Assembly (NCBI GenBank): GCA_021927905.1
Contig: BLLK01000074.1
Location: 434,001-498,000, forward strand
From: Chaetoceros tenuissimus
Lineage: Eukaryota; Bacillariophyta; Thalassiosirophyceae; Chaetocerotales; Chaetocerotaceae
Length of the DNA stretch: 64,000 bases
Direction of reading: 5' to 3'
Part shown: positions 9,350-20,041 of the stretch, piece by piece
Position numbering within the stretch: position 1 is the first letter of the stretch
How the letters are laid out: every line of letters starts with the position of its first letter
The notes under the pieces: generated by a model
The model's database searches: none
What the model was told of the DNA's origin: nothing
What the model saw: only the letters and a program-made list of their open reading frames with translations
Made by a program: the position numbers and the translations under genes

Positions 9350-11089
9350 TTATTGGTAAATTCTATGTTCTGTGTTAATATTCTTTTGCTTCTTTGTGAT
9401 TTCAGTTTCGTCTTTTCCCTCATCACTTTCTCTTTGGCGCTTTCTATCTTGCATACCTATAGAATGTCTACTACTCTCATTTGCTTCATTAGGTATGCTT
9501 TCTTCTGCAACGTGGAACTCACTTCTGAGCCCTCGAGTAATATGCGATGGAGTCACGAAAGTGATAGACGATGAAGTATCATTGGCATCTGCAATAGGTT
9601 GCAGTGCTGGTGTCGAGCATTGAATCTGATTCTGTAGTTGAAAGTGCAAATTCATGATTTGCTGATGATATTGTTCTCTTTCAATACTTAATTTGCTTCG
9701 TTCCTGTTCAAATTGCAAATTCTTCTCCTCGAAGTTTGACTGTATTTCTGCTAAAACTTTGGTCATTTGCTGTATTGCAATAGGATGGACACTCTCCTCG
9801 ACAAAATCTGTGCTGTGAAATCCACGTCTTTCACTTAGCATCTTGCTCTCATTGTGTAAGAATGAAATGATCAAAGATAGACCATGACATAGTATGTAGA
9901 GTGGAATATCGGTTGACCTGATGTAGGAAAGAATCATATTCCTTTCATCGATATTGATAGCTCCCACCTTTGCAAAATGATGAACTACATGCTCGACGAA
10001 AACTTCCAATAGTGATGATAGCACCATAATGCGTCGGAGTCGTCGTAGTCTCTTTGAAAATAAGGAGGGGACTAGTATCATTGCAAGGATAGCGAGAAAT
10101 CTAGACCATATAATTAGTGAATGCCATCCAAAAATGCCATTTTGCCTCATTTTTGCAATCAACATTGATAATCTAGCAAACCCACTCTGTCCGTAAATCT
10201 AAAATTAAAATAAGTTTTTATTTCTCGTTACAATAAATGAAAAAGACATATTAGGATCGCTTACCTCAGATATTAATACCGATGCCTTTTGTTCGATACT
10301 TCCAGCAATAGATTTGGAAATAATATTTTCAATTCTCTCATCCACGCCATCAATCTTTTCATAGATTTGACTTTCAATCTTTTTCATTCCTTCAATCTGT
10401 GTATCAATTGCATCAAATGCAGCCGAAGCCTCTTGATATTTTTGCAATACATCTTGAACTTCCTTCATCTTTAAATCCATGGCATGAGTTGTCTCTTCAA
10501 ATCGTTCCAAAACGTGATTCTTCGTATGCATCCTCAAATCTTCCGTCAATTTGAGACACATCAATTCGGAGTGTGTGAAAAATTGCGAATAGATTAGAAA
10601 CGTAGTCTGGTCAAGTTTAGCAAGACACTGTTGTAAATCCTTCTGGTCAGTTCCTGTCAATGCTCCATTTGTAAAACAAGATTCTGAAAATACTTCTTCT
10701 CGACTAGATCCAAAGAAATGGCATTGAGTAAGTCCAAGTGCCATGGCTTGTTTTCTTGTTATATCTTGATCAATAATTGAACAAAAGGAAGCGCCAGGTG
10801 AAAACTGGTTCTGAAATATTTGGATGGAATTGGATGTAGATTTGTGTGCATAAATATTTCCAACAATGTTCATCCAGCAATCTCCTGAAACTTGATGTTG
10901 CATCCTTCTCGCTGCTGTCATTTCTTGCACTACTTGATATGCATCATCCATTGCAGCTGTTGTTAGTTTCGGTGCAAAAATATTACACAGTAGCAATGCT
11001 TTCCAAATATTTCTTTTGGCCTTTAGTTTCATTGTTGTTGGTGAATAGCAATCGCTTGGTCTAGCCTTACTCCTCTTCTTGTGTGACAT
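9350..11089 (-). CDS. GEX1/Brambleberry/KAR5-type nuclear fusion protein
   Basis: Two exons (11089-10265 and 10198-9350; 66-bp intron) give 557 residues. The N-terminal half carries the cysteine pattern of the family: GDCWMNIVGNIYA, FCSIIDQDITRKQAMALGLTQC, SCFTN, LQQCLAKLDQTTFLIYSQFF, HSELMCLKL. A long coiled coil follows (about residues 170-275). In exon 2 there are two or three hydrophobic segments (WSRFLAILAMILVPSLF, IMVLSSLLEVFVEHVV, YILCHGLSLIISFL). A coiled, polar tail ends the protein. This order (Cys-rich lumenal domain, coiled coil, C-terminal membrane segments) is that of GEX1, Brambleberry and yeast Kar5. These act in the nuclear envelope during fusion of gamete or pronuclear membranes. 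A hydrophobic stretch at about residues 28-45 may be the signal sequence. Confidence 0.75.
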
Positions 11090-11891
11090 AACTCTTCTTT
11101 TATTCTATTGCTTAGTTTTTTATTATTTTATGGAAGTGAGTAAATTTGCTTTTATTTCCGGTTTCATAAGAGTAGAAAGATTATGATGTGTTTTGACAAG
11201 GGGGAAACATGTTTGAAAAGATGAAGAGAGAGCATCAATCAGATTTCAAAGAAAAACGACTGACCTTTTTGAGAGATTTTGACACGTGATTTGAAAAGTC
11301 TCATCGGAGGAACTTTGTTGTACGTACTACGGGATTGTTTTCATTTTTTTTATCACAAAAAATCTACAGTTCTTACTCACGTTCTTTACTCTTTTTGCTT
11401 TGAACTTTCTACGGTAAAAATAAAAGATATTATATCCGAAAATATATATATTCTATTTAAATCCATTCCTAATATTGGAACCCAAATATGCTCTTCCACT
11501 TTGAGAATGAAATAATTCGGATAAATATGTAGGGAAGATGTGAATGTGAATGAAAGAATTTCCCCGTAAAGAAAAATATACATACGTGTGTGCAGTCCTG
11601 CCACGTAACCGCGTACCTACGTACTTTAGAATGACTGACTCGACTATGACCCGCTTCAGAGAACAACAGAACACAAGGCAAAAAAGCGAAGAAGTATTGT
11701 ACCATAGCTGATCTCCAACCAATACTGGAGTACTTTCTCCGGCATTTCACACCTTCCATTCCTACTACTATATTTTCATTCTGGCCTTCATTATAGTTCC
11801 AGTTCTATTGTTGACCGATTGCTCAAGGCACTAAAGATACAGCTACATTCGTTAGTTTAATATATTTATATTTACGAAATAGAGAACCCCT
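11090..11891. other. 802-bp divergent intergenic region, no gene seen
   Basis: It separates the divergent genes starting at 11089 (minus) and 11892 (plus). Open frames here overlap one another on the minus strand, have no family resemblance and are rejected. It must hold both promoters; I see no distinct motif apart from AT-rich stretches near 11430-11460 and 11860-11880. Confidence 0.6.
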
Positions 11892-13337
11892 ATGGAAGGC
11901 CCAAATACAGACCAACCCTTCTCGGTGAGGTTTGCTCCTGCAGAAGCAAGTGTAGCAGACGAGAAAACTCTCAAGAAATGCAACAAGGGTCGCCTTGTAG
12001 ATAAACATGAGCGGAAAAGACGCAACAAGTTTTTATTTGAAGGGATCCGACTGGAACTTATGGAACTGCAAAAAGAAAATGAATACCTAAAATCGCTGGT
12101 TCGGGAAAAAATCTCACCCATGTCACTCGCTGAAACTATTTTAAAAGAGGCAGAAGCACCGGTCGTTGATATATTTTTGCAAAATTCTGTTTTATTAGAT
12201 GAAGCTGATGAATTCGATGAATCTTTTGATGAGTCTGTAGGTTCGGAAGAAGAGATACCCAACGTCAAGAGTATAGCAACTTTTAGTGAGCGTTCAAACA
12301 CTACCAAGACAACAAAAACTTCGGCAAGTAGCGATTTGACTTCGGAAGATACACCACGAACGAGTGTTGCTTCAGTAGAAAATAGAAATTCTAATAGTGT
12401 AGGTACACGGAAAGGTATTTTGCGTAAGCGAGGCGAAAAAGATGCACATAAATCCGGCTCAGTATCGACGAAATCATCCGTGAGTGGAACAACAAGAAGA
12501 AAGAAAGTATTAACACATGACCGGACAGATAGTAAAAGAATGATCTCCTACGGGAAAAAAATGTCAAATGAATCATTGGAAACTAAAAAATCAATAGCAA
12601 CGAGACGCACAATAGATACTGGTGCAAAGTCTATTTCAACACGGAAAACTACACATAGCACTCAAACCCTTCGTGCATCTGGAACAAGAAGGCGGACAAT
12701 TGGAGCTAATTTGCACAAATCACCTTCTAGGACTAGTACAAATACTCGTAAGATAGGATTTAGATCGCGAAGTAGCAAGACGGATGAAAGTGCAACTCGC
12801 AAAAGTACAAATACAACTGGGACAAAAGCAAGTAGCAGTATTGCAAGACGAACACGACCAAGTTCCAATACTACATCGTCTACATTGAATCAAAGAACCG
12901 TTAAATCGGATCCAATACGAAGAAAACCTAGAGATACATCTCGCCCAAGCACATCAACAGGATTGAAAAAGAAAGAAGATCCAAGACCGCATTCTAGTCC
13001 AAGTACGAAAAGGGCCAAGGCACGTATGAAATCTAATCAAAAAGAAGAAGGCAAGTCAACACCCAAACAGAATCGTAAACAAGTTGAAATCAAATCACCT
13101 ATATCTTCCATCGGAAGCGATGAAGAGTACTCACGAAGAGCAAGTATTCCGCGTATAGTAGATGTAGACATTGGTGACTTCTCGATAGAAGACATTGATG
13201 AAAACTCAAGTTCGGAACGTAATCTATCTAGACACACTACAAGAAAAATTCCGCCACGTGTTGGAAGTGATGTTGTTGTGTTTCATCAAGAAGTTGAAAG
13301 TTTAGCTGCAGCATTAGGGGGAGATCTTGCTTTTTAA
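11892..13337 (+). CDS. basic Ser/Thr/Arg-rich protein with bZIP-like start
   Basis: Single exon, 481 residues. Residues about 33-75 resemble a basic leucine zipper: KGRLVDKHERKRRNKF followed by heptad-like leucines in RLELMELQKENEYLKSLV. The basic part does not show the full N-x7-R signature, so the bZIP call is tentative. Residues 110-130 are acidic. From about 135 to 420 the chain is low-complexity and strongly basic, full of SxxR/RKSxx-type phosphosite-like words (TRKSTNTT, RTRPSSNTTSS). It ends in an ordered-looking segment (VVFHQEVESLAAALGG). No membrane segment or signal is present. A DNA- or RNA-binding nuclear protein is plausible; function is otherwise unknown. Confidence 0.7.
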   Translation: MEGPNTDQPFSVRFAPAEASVADEKTLKKCNKGRLVDKHERKRRNKFLFEGIRLELMELQKENEYLKSLVREKISPMSLAETILKEAEAPVVDIFLQNSVLLDEADEFDESFDESVGSEEEIPNVKSIATFSERSNTTKTTKTSASSDLTSEDTPRTSVASVENRNSNSVGTRKGILRKRGEKDAHKSGSVSTKSSVSGTTRRKKVLTHDRTDSKRMISYGKKMSNESLETKKSIATRRTIDTGAKSISTRKTTHSTQTLRASGTRRRTIGANLHKSPSRTSTNTRKIGFRSRSSKTDESATRKSTNTTGTKASSSIARRTRPSSNTTSSTLNQRTVKSDPIRRKPRDTSRPSTSTGLKKKEDPRPHSSPSTKRAKARMKSNQKEEGKSTPKQNRKQVEIKSPISSIGSDEEYSRRASIPRIVDVDIGDFSIEDIDENSSSERNLSRHTTRKIPPRVGSDVVVFHQEVESLAAALGGDLAF

Positions 13338-13508
13338 TACATTTGGAAACCGCTATTATTTCCATAATATTACAAGCAACGAGTAGCTATCTAGAAATAT
13401 ATAAGAAGAAGTAATGAAATACTTGTACTATTGTCAATAATATGTTTCTACTTTGAAACTAATCTCATACAACCATGATGTAACCCCAAACATAGCAAAG
13501 CAGCACCC

Positions 13509-13536
13509 TAGCATAGCATAGCATAGCATAGCATAT
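13509..13536 (+). repeat. (TAGCA)n microsatellite
   Basis: Five to six tandem copies of the 5-bp unit tagca/gcata in the short region between two convergent genes. Confidence 0.9.
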
Positions 13537-13559
13537 ATTCAAAACTATTATTCCCTTCC

Positions 13560-14348
13560 CTAATCATGATTCGAAATCTCAATCTCTCCCATCATTTCTA
13601 GAATAAATTTACTAACAATTTTCTGTTCATCAACTTCCGAGAAAGGATTAGCCGCTAGATATTGTGAAGGCGTAATCCCCAACTCATTCGGTTGATTCAT
13701 GATTTGAATCCCATCTTTTTTCATAGCTTGATAAATCTCTTCAACAGAAGGTTTCCAAGAGGCACATAGTCTATGCAAAGCATACTTTTCTTGCATATTG
13801 ATATTCTTGATCCACAAATTAAATTCTTGCAAATCATCATCACAAGATTTAAAAGGTGATGATTGAAACAATGGTGTATGTTGAATGACATTTTTACCAA
13901 GCTGTGTATGTCTCGGTACATTAAATATAATCAATCTCTTGCAGCAATCAAAAGCCCCTTGACAAATCTTTTGACAAGATCGTGGTATAAATATTGATGG
14001 AAGAGATATACATCCACAGAAAGCACCTTTGCCAATATGTTTCAAATGTCTAGATAGTTTGACATAGACTAGACTGTGACAATCTTCAAAAGCAAATTCA
14101 TTGATTCTCTTGACATGATCGTGTAGAATGACGGTCTTGAGATTCATGAGTCCATTGAAGATATAACCTGGGATAAAGGTTACATTTGGCAAGACTATAA
14201 TCTGTTGAATGGTTTTTTGATTGGCATTAATTTGCATTTTCATTTCCAAGGCGTGTTCTCCGGCATTTGTGTAAAATAGCGTTTTCATGTTTTTATACAT
14301 TCGAACTCCTGGAATGAAGCTTCGCCATTCTTCTGTTGCCACTCTCAT
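13560..14348 (-). CDS. BspA-like leucine-rich repeat protein (LRR_5 type)
   Basis: Single exon, 262 residues. It starts with the family mark PGVRMYKNMKTLFY. Four to five LRR_5 units of about 23 residues follow: FIPGYIFNGLMNLKTVILHD, INEFAFEDCHSLVYVKLS, IGKGAFCGCISLPSIFIP, ICQGAFDCCKRLIIFNVP. The C-terminal 90 residues carry no repeats and end with LGITPSQYLAANP and VDEQKIVSKFILE. The same layout is found in the gene at 62971-63810, so the window holds two dispersed members of a family that is large in some diatoms. No signal peptide is seen, so it probably acts inside the cell. No enzymatic motif is visible; a binding role is inferred. Confidence 0.85.
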   Translation of the reverse strand: MRVATEEWRSFIPGVRMYKNMKTLFYTNAGEHALEMKMQINANQKTIQQIIVLPNVTFIPGYIFNGLMNLKTVILHDHVKRINEFAFEDCHSLVYVKLSRHLKHIGKGAFCGCISLPSIFIPRSCQKICQGAFDCCKRLIIFNVPRHTQLGKNVIQHTPLFQSSPFKSCDDDLQEFNLWIKNINMQEKYALHRLCASWKPSVEEIYQAMKKDGIQIMNQPNELGITPSQYLAANPFSEVDEQKIVSKFILEMMGEIEISNHD

Positions 14349-14595
14349 TGCTTCGAAATGAGTGATTTATTGCTTGATGAAAAGGATGATTGTACCTTTA
14401 ATGTGCAAAGCTTAGTTTCGAAGTTGTGTACTGGACATAACAGTAATTTCATGAGCTAGTTGCTTTGCCTTCTCCGCTTCTCGCTTCTTCTATTATTATT
14501 GCCTTCTCGCTTCTCGGCTTCTCCAAATGGCTCGTCATTGGATCATTGACACCTAAAAGTTATCGATAGGCCTTTTGACATGTTGACATATTCAT

Positions 14596-17082
14596 ATGAA
14601 GTTAGAGTGTCTTCTACTCTCATTTTTAGAAAAAGATACCTCGAAACATGATGAAAACGGAGTACCTATCACACAGGAATGCTCTATCAACCAATCTCTA
14701 CATATACCATACCTATCATATCTATGTCCACCTGGTCTAGCTACATCTCAAGAATCACTCTCTAACATGAAGTGCTGCAGCACCTGTAAGAAAAATTTAC
14801 CAAAGGAGAGCTTCAGTAAGAAACAGTGGCTCCAATCCTCAGCCAAGAAAAGTCGCTGCATCAAATGTGTTGAAAAAGAAGAAGCAGCCATACATGAAAA
14901 ACAAAAGAAGAAAGAGGAGCTAGAAGCGGAATCATTGACTTCAGATCTAAACAATGTATCATTTCAAGACCTCAAACCGCCTCGTGTCACTGAAAAGATT
15001 CTTGGAAAGATTGGACCCAATTCCAAGCCGACTAACAAGGTTATGAAGGAACTCTTGGATGCACTCGTATATGAAAGACATTCGCCATCTTATCTACATG
15101 CAGTCAAACAGTTGCAAGAAGGTAAATCCAAATCTATTCCGAGAACATATGAAGTCGACGGAATGATGGACTTGAATCATTTTCTATTTTCCACTTGTAC
15201 AAGTGCACCATTTCGTTTCATGAAAATTGATCTCCCGGCACAAGATGTACAAATTCTACAGGATAAACACATGGGCGATAAAGATTACAAATCGAGATGG
15301 GACGGAGGTGTAGGTCTCGTACTCAATTTTGAAGCTCGTCATGCACAACTTGCACCGCCGTTTACAGTATACATGGGTGAATGTTACTTTACACCACAAG
15401 ATTTATGGCATTACGCTGTACATTTTCGGAAAGGACAATCGAATCAAGTTTGGCCTGATCATCGCTCTCTTTTACTTTGTCCATTCTGTGCTCATCTGTT
15501 GATACCGGATAATCGCAAAACCAAATATGTCATGATTGCGAGGTTTATTCTTCAAAGGATTGATAAAGGTATGGCCGTTCAATTTCGACCACAATTATGT
15601 TGTAAAACATGTTTTCAAGAAAATCATAATGTTGTCAGAGATGAACCATGGGAAGAATTTCCAAAGGGTTGTAAGCAACATAGTGTGACAGAGTTGTGTA
15701 GTGTAGATGGGATCAAATTGGCTCTTGTCGATTGTCCAGATGCATATAATTTATGTACTTGGTTTGAAAACAGTGGAATGCAAGCTGCATGTTCTAGAGA
15801 ATTCATGGATGGTATGCGGAATGGGATTGGTCATGCAACTGGTACCGATTGGAAAGTGCGAAAGAGTAAATCCATGACGAAAGCGAATCGTGGTCAAGAT
15901 ACCATGAAAATAAAAATCAGAAAGAAGGAAACTTGTTCTGCGTGTGGAATCCAGACTATCTCAGCATCGGCTTGTTCTGCATGTAAGAATACGCACTACT
16001 GTAGTAGAGAATGCCAGCGTAGACATTGGAAAGTGCACAAGAAGACATGCGATACCAATAGTAGCATCGAACCAACTCCAAGTGTAGACATTGTTGTAAA
16101 CAAGAAGCCTAGATTCTCGGAAGAAGAAATGCAAGATAAAAAGAACTGCTGCAAGGCTTGCTTTGAATTCAAGGGAGACACTCATGGAAAGGAAGCATAT
16201 TGCTTTGGATGCGCATCCTATTTGTTTTGTGGATCTTGCAATGGTTCACCAAATGGTAACAATGGTATGTGTAACAATGGGGAGTCGGCAGCACTGTGCA
16301 AGATCTGCGAGAATTGTTATCCAAGTTTGAATCAAAAGCTTTTTAGTAATGCACCTGGGGTATTCCTTCGTTCTATTTTGAACAAACATCCGGTTGGAAT
16401 GCATGTAAACCATGTTCGACTATGTCTTGTGCAATTGATGATGTACGATACAAAAGAGGAAACCGGCATCGAACATGATGTAGAAACGGCAAAGAGCGAG
16501 CTATATTGGTTAGCTAATAATCTAGACTATGCACCTGCTCAATTGGCATTGGCAAGTCTGCATGATCCATTGTGCCATGAAGATGGTCAGTTCTACGATG
16601 GTCCTTTGAATCACGCATTTATAATGGAGTCTCCATTTTCAGTAGACAAACAAATTGCCAAAAAATATTATGAGAGGGCTTGTGAACAAAATTTGGAATG
16701 TGCATTGTATGAAGTAGGTTTATTCTATGAGGAAGGATGCAATCCTGAATTATATCCACGCAATGTCTCAAAAGGAGTATCTATGCTCGAGTATGCTGCA
16801 AAGAAGGGACATACTTTGGCAATGGCAAGACTTGGAGGATATTACAATTGTATCACAGGGGAAGAAGATAAAGCAATTGAGGTAACTTTAGGGGCGGCAA
16901 ATAATGGTCACTTTGCTTCAATGTTTCTAATTTGTCAAAAAGGAATGTATCATCCAGAACTAAAAGAATTTGGGGAGAAATATATTGAAGTTTGTATTGA
17001 AGAAGGGTTTAGACCAACTCCTGCACGAAATAGCGAAGAGATTTTCAAAAGAGTGGCATCATTTTATGGTCGTGAGGTGTAA
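14596..17082 (+). CDS. MYND zinc finger and Sel1-repeat protein
   Basis: Single exon, 828 residues from the first ATG. The ATG at 14767 (residue 58, NMKCCSTC) is a credible alternative start because conserved sequence begins there. Residues 59-92 form a four-Cys zinc module (CCSTCKKNLPKESF...CIKC). A central region of about 300 residues has more Cys pairs (LCPFCAHLL, CCKTC). A classical MYND finger lies at about residues 447-485: CSACGIQ, ACSACKNTHYCS, CQRRHWKVHKKTC. A further Cys-rich stretch (CCKACFEFKG, CFGCASYLFCGSC) follows. The last 200 residues carry Sel1/TPR-like units (YYERACEQNLECALYEVGLFYEEG, MLEYAAKKGHTLAMARLGGYY). MYND fingers bind short proline-rich peptides, and Sel1 repeats scaffold complexes. 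The partner is unknown. Confidence 0.85.
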   Translation: MKLECLLLSFLEKDTSKHDENGVPITQECSINQSLHIPYLSYLCPPGLATSQESLSNMKCCSTCKKNLPKESFSKKQWLQSSAKKSRCIKCVEKEEAAIHEKQKKKEELEAESLTSDLNNVSFQDLKPPRVTEKILGKIGPNSKPTNKVMKELLDALVYERHSPSYLHAVKQLQEGKSKSIPRTYEVDGMMDLNHFLFSTCTSAPFRFMKIDLPAQDVQILQDKHMGDKDYKSRWDGGVGLVLNFEARHAQLAPPFTVYMGECYFTPQDLWHYAVHFRKGQSNQVWPDHRSLLLCPFCAHLLIPDNRKTKYVMIARFILQRIDKGMAVQFRPQLCCKTCFQENHNVVRDEPWEEFPKGCKQHSVTELCSVDGIKLALVDCPDAYNLCTWFENSGMQAACSREFMDGMRNGIGHATGTDWKVRKSKSMTKANRGQDTMKIKIRKKETCSACGIQTISASACSACKNTHYCSRECQRRHWKVHKKTCDTNSSIEPTPSVDIVVNKKPRFSEEEMQDKKNCCKACFEFKGDTHGKEAYCFGCASYLFCGSCNGSPNGNNGMCNNGESAALCKICENCYPSLNQKLFSNAPGVFLRSILNKHPVGMHVNHVRLCLVQLMMYDTKEETGIEHDVETAKSELYWLANNLDYAPAQLALASLHDPLCHEDGQFYDGPLNHAFIMESPFSVDKQIAKKYYERACEQNLECALYEVGLFYEEGCNPELYPRNVSKGVSMLEYAAKKGHTLAMARLGGYYNCITGEEDKAIEVTLGAANNGHFASMFLICQKGMYHPELKEFGEKYIEVCIEEGFRPTPARNSEEIFKRVASFYGREV

Positions 17083-17230
17083 GGTAAGCAATTAGATGCA
17101 TAGCTACCGTATTCAGTTGGGGGCTGAGTATGTTTTAGGTATGTAGGGGTGGACTAAATATAATTTCAAGAGACGAAACAATTGTTTACGTGTTGGTTTA
17201 TTTCTATATCTTATTTGGGTTGAACTTTTA

Positions 17231-19723
17231 TCAAGCACATCCAGGACCAGCCTTACATGCTTCACAGCAATTTTCAAGTACATCTCCTATGCAATTTTTT
17301 GTTTGTCGGTTTTGAACAACTTTAATGTCACCGTTTTTACAGAGCCAGGAACAATCTTTTTCACCTTGTGAGTTGAAGAATGTAAAGCTATCTGTATTTG
17401 CACAGTTGTGTGGGCATTTACCGCATGTTGATTTGCACGCATTTGCAATGACTTCATTTTGGCAACGAGTGTCAATTCTTTGTAATTCTATACTTACCCA
17501 CGCACAGTTCCAACTCCAACCATTCTCATCCACAAACTCAAAGTCCTCATCATCTTCACAATTTAATGGAGATTGACTTGGCGCCGTAGTAATCTTGCAT
17601 CGATCGCATGATAGAATACATTCCGAGGCAATACTTTCATCGCTGCAGTAACGGTTGATTCTTGCATCTTTCTTACCAAGCCAGTTACAGTTTGCTATGC
17701 CTCCGCTAATCTTCTCAAAAGTGAATTGTGGATTATCTGTACAACTATTGTGGGTTGGAGGTGATGGAGTCTCAGCCGTGCATCGATCGCACGCTAGTTT
17801 ACATTCCGACGCAATACTTTCATCGCCGCAGTATCGCTCTTTCCTTGCATCTTTCTCACCAAGCCAGTTACAGTCTTTTGTGTCTCCATTTAACCTTTCG
17901 AAAGTGAATTGTGGATTATCTATACAAATATCATTAGTTGGTGTATCTAGATTGATCTTTGTTGGGCTTATAGATGGCTGCTGAGAAAATACATGAACTG
18001 GATAAGATTTCTCCCAAGTCTTGGTGTACATCTTACAAATGTCGCGATATCTCCCACACACAGAGTTGCAGTAGAGTTCCCCTATAATTTGGTCCTCACA
18101 TCGCGATGTGTCTTCTCTGAAGTAGTCACAAGTTACCTTTGAGACTGCATCAGAACCGTATATAAGGAAAAACGGCTCTTCTACGTCAAGGGGGCAAATT
18201 CCAAGTCTCCTTAGTTCTGCAAACATCTGTTTGTAGAGCTTATCATACTTCTCGGATCCTTCACGGAGAAGGTTTCTTTCTTCTTTCAGATCTGTATTTA
18301 GATCAAAAAGATACTCCTCCTTTGTATCACTGTATCTCACAACAAACTTGAAGTTGCTCCAACGCAAAGCTTGCAAATATTCTTTATTTGATTGCCAACG
18401 CCAGACGCCAAAGTATTCCCTTTGGCTATCCATAAGCTCGGTTAACGCATGATCTGCAAAACTTATTGAGTCTTGAGCAGATCCATCTGGAATATCAAAG
18501 CCAACAAAATCTGCAAGAGTCGCATAGATATCATTGAGACCAACTAAACCAGTTCTTTTCTGATCTGCTCCTAAAACTCCATCGTATCGCATGATCATAG
18601 GTATTGTATGCCCTCCTTCCCATACATCGCCTTTGCCACCACGAAAGTGACGACCAAACTCATCTGTATGATTTATATCTTTAGTGAGTCCACCATTGTC
18701 GCTTGCGAAGATGACTAGTGTATTCTCCATCAAGCCTCTATCCTCAACAGATGACATCATTGATCCGATCACAAGATCCAACTCATACAACATATCTAGA
18801 TGAGGATCACCGAATGTCCCTGCTACAGGTGTGCCATCAAGATAGAATTTGACTGGCGAGTGGGGCATGTGAACTGGTCCAAGTCCTACATACAAGAAGA
18901 AAGGATCTGATGTATCATGTCTTTCTAGGAAGTTGTCTACTTCTTTGACAAGCTTTGTGTTGTATTCTGTCGAGTCCCAGTCCGGATTGCCTTCACCAGG
19001 ACTGCCAATGATTGACTCACCATTGTCATTGACAGTAGCGTAAGATCCTTTTCTCCAGAACTTAATTTCATCTACATTTGTCTGCAAGTATCCATTTCGA
19101 AAAAATGAGTACGGTGGCGACTGGATACCTCCCAAGGTATAGAATGACTCATCGAAGCCAATGTCGTTAGGTCCATCTTCCATAGGCTTCTTCCAATCAA
19201 TGTTGCAACATGAAAGAGGACGTGTCTTATCATTGCTATATGTTCCTCCAGATGGAACTCTGCCTCCCAAATGCCATTTACCGTACATACCAGTATGATA
19301 ATTGTGTTGATCCTTGAGTACTTCTGCAATGCTTTTCTGATTGTGAATAAATTGATTTTGGTTAGCTGACATATTCCAAGTACCACCTTTTTTCAATCCT
19401 CTGTGTGGATAATTACCAGATAAAAGCATGTATCTACTAGGTGCACAAAGTGGCGAAGCATGAGCATCCATGAACGTGACTCCTTGAGACTGAAGCTTTT
19501 GTATGTTCTCCATAGGGACAATGTTGTCGCCCCAGTAAGGGATATCAGATGTTCCTACATCATCCGCGAGAATAATAAGGATATTTGGTTTCTTGTGACT
19601 TTGAAGAAGGCTCCTTTTGAGTTTTATATTTTCATCACTTGTTCTTTCTTCTTTTCCGTGAACAGTATTGCTATTACTGGAGCACGGTAATAGGAGCACC
19701 AATAGAAGGTGAAGAAGTCTCAT
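17231..19723 (-). CDS. secreted type I sulfatase with C-terminal Cys-rich repeats
   Basis: Single exon, 830 residues. A signal peptide occupies residues 1-23 (hydrophobic RLLHLLLVLLLP). The sulfatase domain begins KPNILIILADDVG, with the metal-binding aspartates D54 and D55. It carries the formylglycine signature CAPSRYMLLSG with C93 as the residue to be converted. KWHLGG and ASDNGG motifs follow. It should hydrolyse sulfate esters outside the cell or in the endomembrane system, for example on polysaccharides. After about residue 590 come four Cys-rich, ShK-like units of about 50 residues. They share a pattern such as DNPQFTFE...CNWLG.KDAR...YC.DESIASECKLACDRC; the last is degenerate. Related units end the surface protein at 55565-58050, which suggests a shared wall- or glycan-binding module. 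Confidence 0.9.
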   Translation of the reverse strand: MRLLHLLLVLLLPCSSNSNTVHGKEERTSDENIKLKRSLLQSHKKPNILIILADDVGTSDIPYWGDNIVPMENIQKLQSQGVTFMDAHASPLCAPSRYMLLSGNYPHRGLKKGGTWNMSANQNQFIHNQKSIAEVLKDQHNYHTGMYGKWHLGGRVPSGGTYSNDKTRPLSCCNIDWKKPMEDGPNDIGFDESFYTLGGIQSPPYSFFRNGYLQTNVDEIKFWRKGSYATVNDNGESIIGSPGEGNPDWDSTEYNTKLVKEVDNFLERHDTSDPFFLYVGLGPVHMPHSPVKFYLDGTPVAGTFGDPHLDMLYELDLVIGSMMSSVEDRGLMENTLVIFASDNGGLTKDINHTDEFGRHFRGGKGDVWEGGHTIPMIMRYDGVLGADQKRTGLVGLNDIYATLADFVGFDIPDGSAQDSISFADHALTELMDSQREYFGVWRWQSNKEYLQALRWSNFKFVVRYSDTKEEYLFDLNTDLKEERNLLREGSEKYDKLYKQMFAELRRLGICPLDVEEPFFLIYGSDAVSKVTCDYFREDTSRCEDQIIGELYCNSVCGRYRDICKMYTKTWEKSYPVHVFSQQPSISPTKINLDTPTNDICIDNPQFTFERLNGDTKDCNWLGEKDARKERYCGDESIASECKLACDRCTAETPSPPTHNSCTDNPQFTFEKISGGIANCNWLGKKDARINRYCSDESIASECILSCDRCKITTAPSQSPLNCEDDEDFEFVDENGWSWNCAWVSIELQRIDTRCQNEVIANACKSTCGKCPHNCANTDSFTFFNSQGEKDCSWLCKNGDIKVVQNRQTKNCIGDVLENCCEACKAGPGCA

Positions 19724-20041
19724 TTCTGAAACTACGAATGTATCCTAATATAATTATCTCGCTTTCATATCTTTTAAGTTACTTCATATAGTTCTTCCTA
19801 TTCTTTTTATGAAATCGTAAAGAGATAGAGGTCATGAAAGAGAGGTGCGCATTAGTCATTGGAATCATGAGAGGTGCGCAATGAGAACCTTTCGATCAAG
19901 TAGCGAATGAAATCTTATTTGTTCCGTTCATTATATCGTTTCCTTCTCTGCATAGATTCAATTCAATTCAATCATAATGTACAATTTAATAGCTGCGTTT
20001 TTCACAAATCATCCTGTTGTCATAGTTGTGAAAAAATATTC
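19724..20041. other. 318-bp intergenic region, no gene seen
   Basis: Promoter side of the sulfatase gene and 3' side of the gene at 20042-20770. Near 19855-19885 the words gaggtgcgca and attg/aatgaga occur twice in a row; otherwise nothing is evident. Confidence 0.5.

Noticed and set aside
11386-11759. Three overlapping minus-strand frames of 72-96 codons
   Set aside because: They overlap in different frames with unlikely composition, lie in a divergent promoter region and resemble nothing known.
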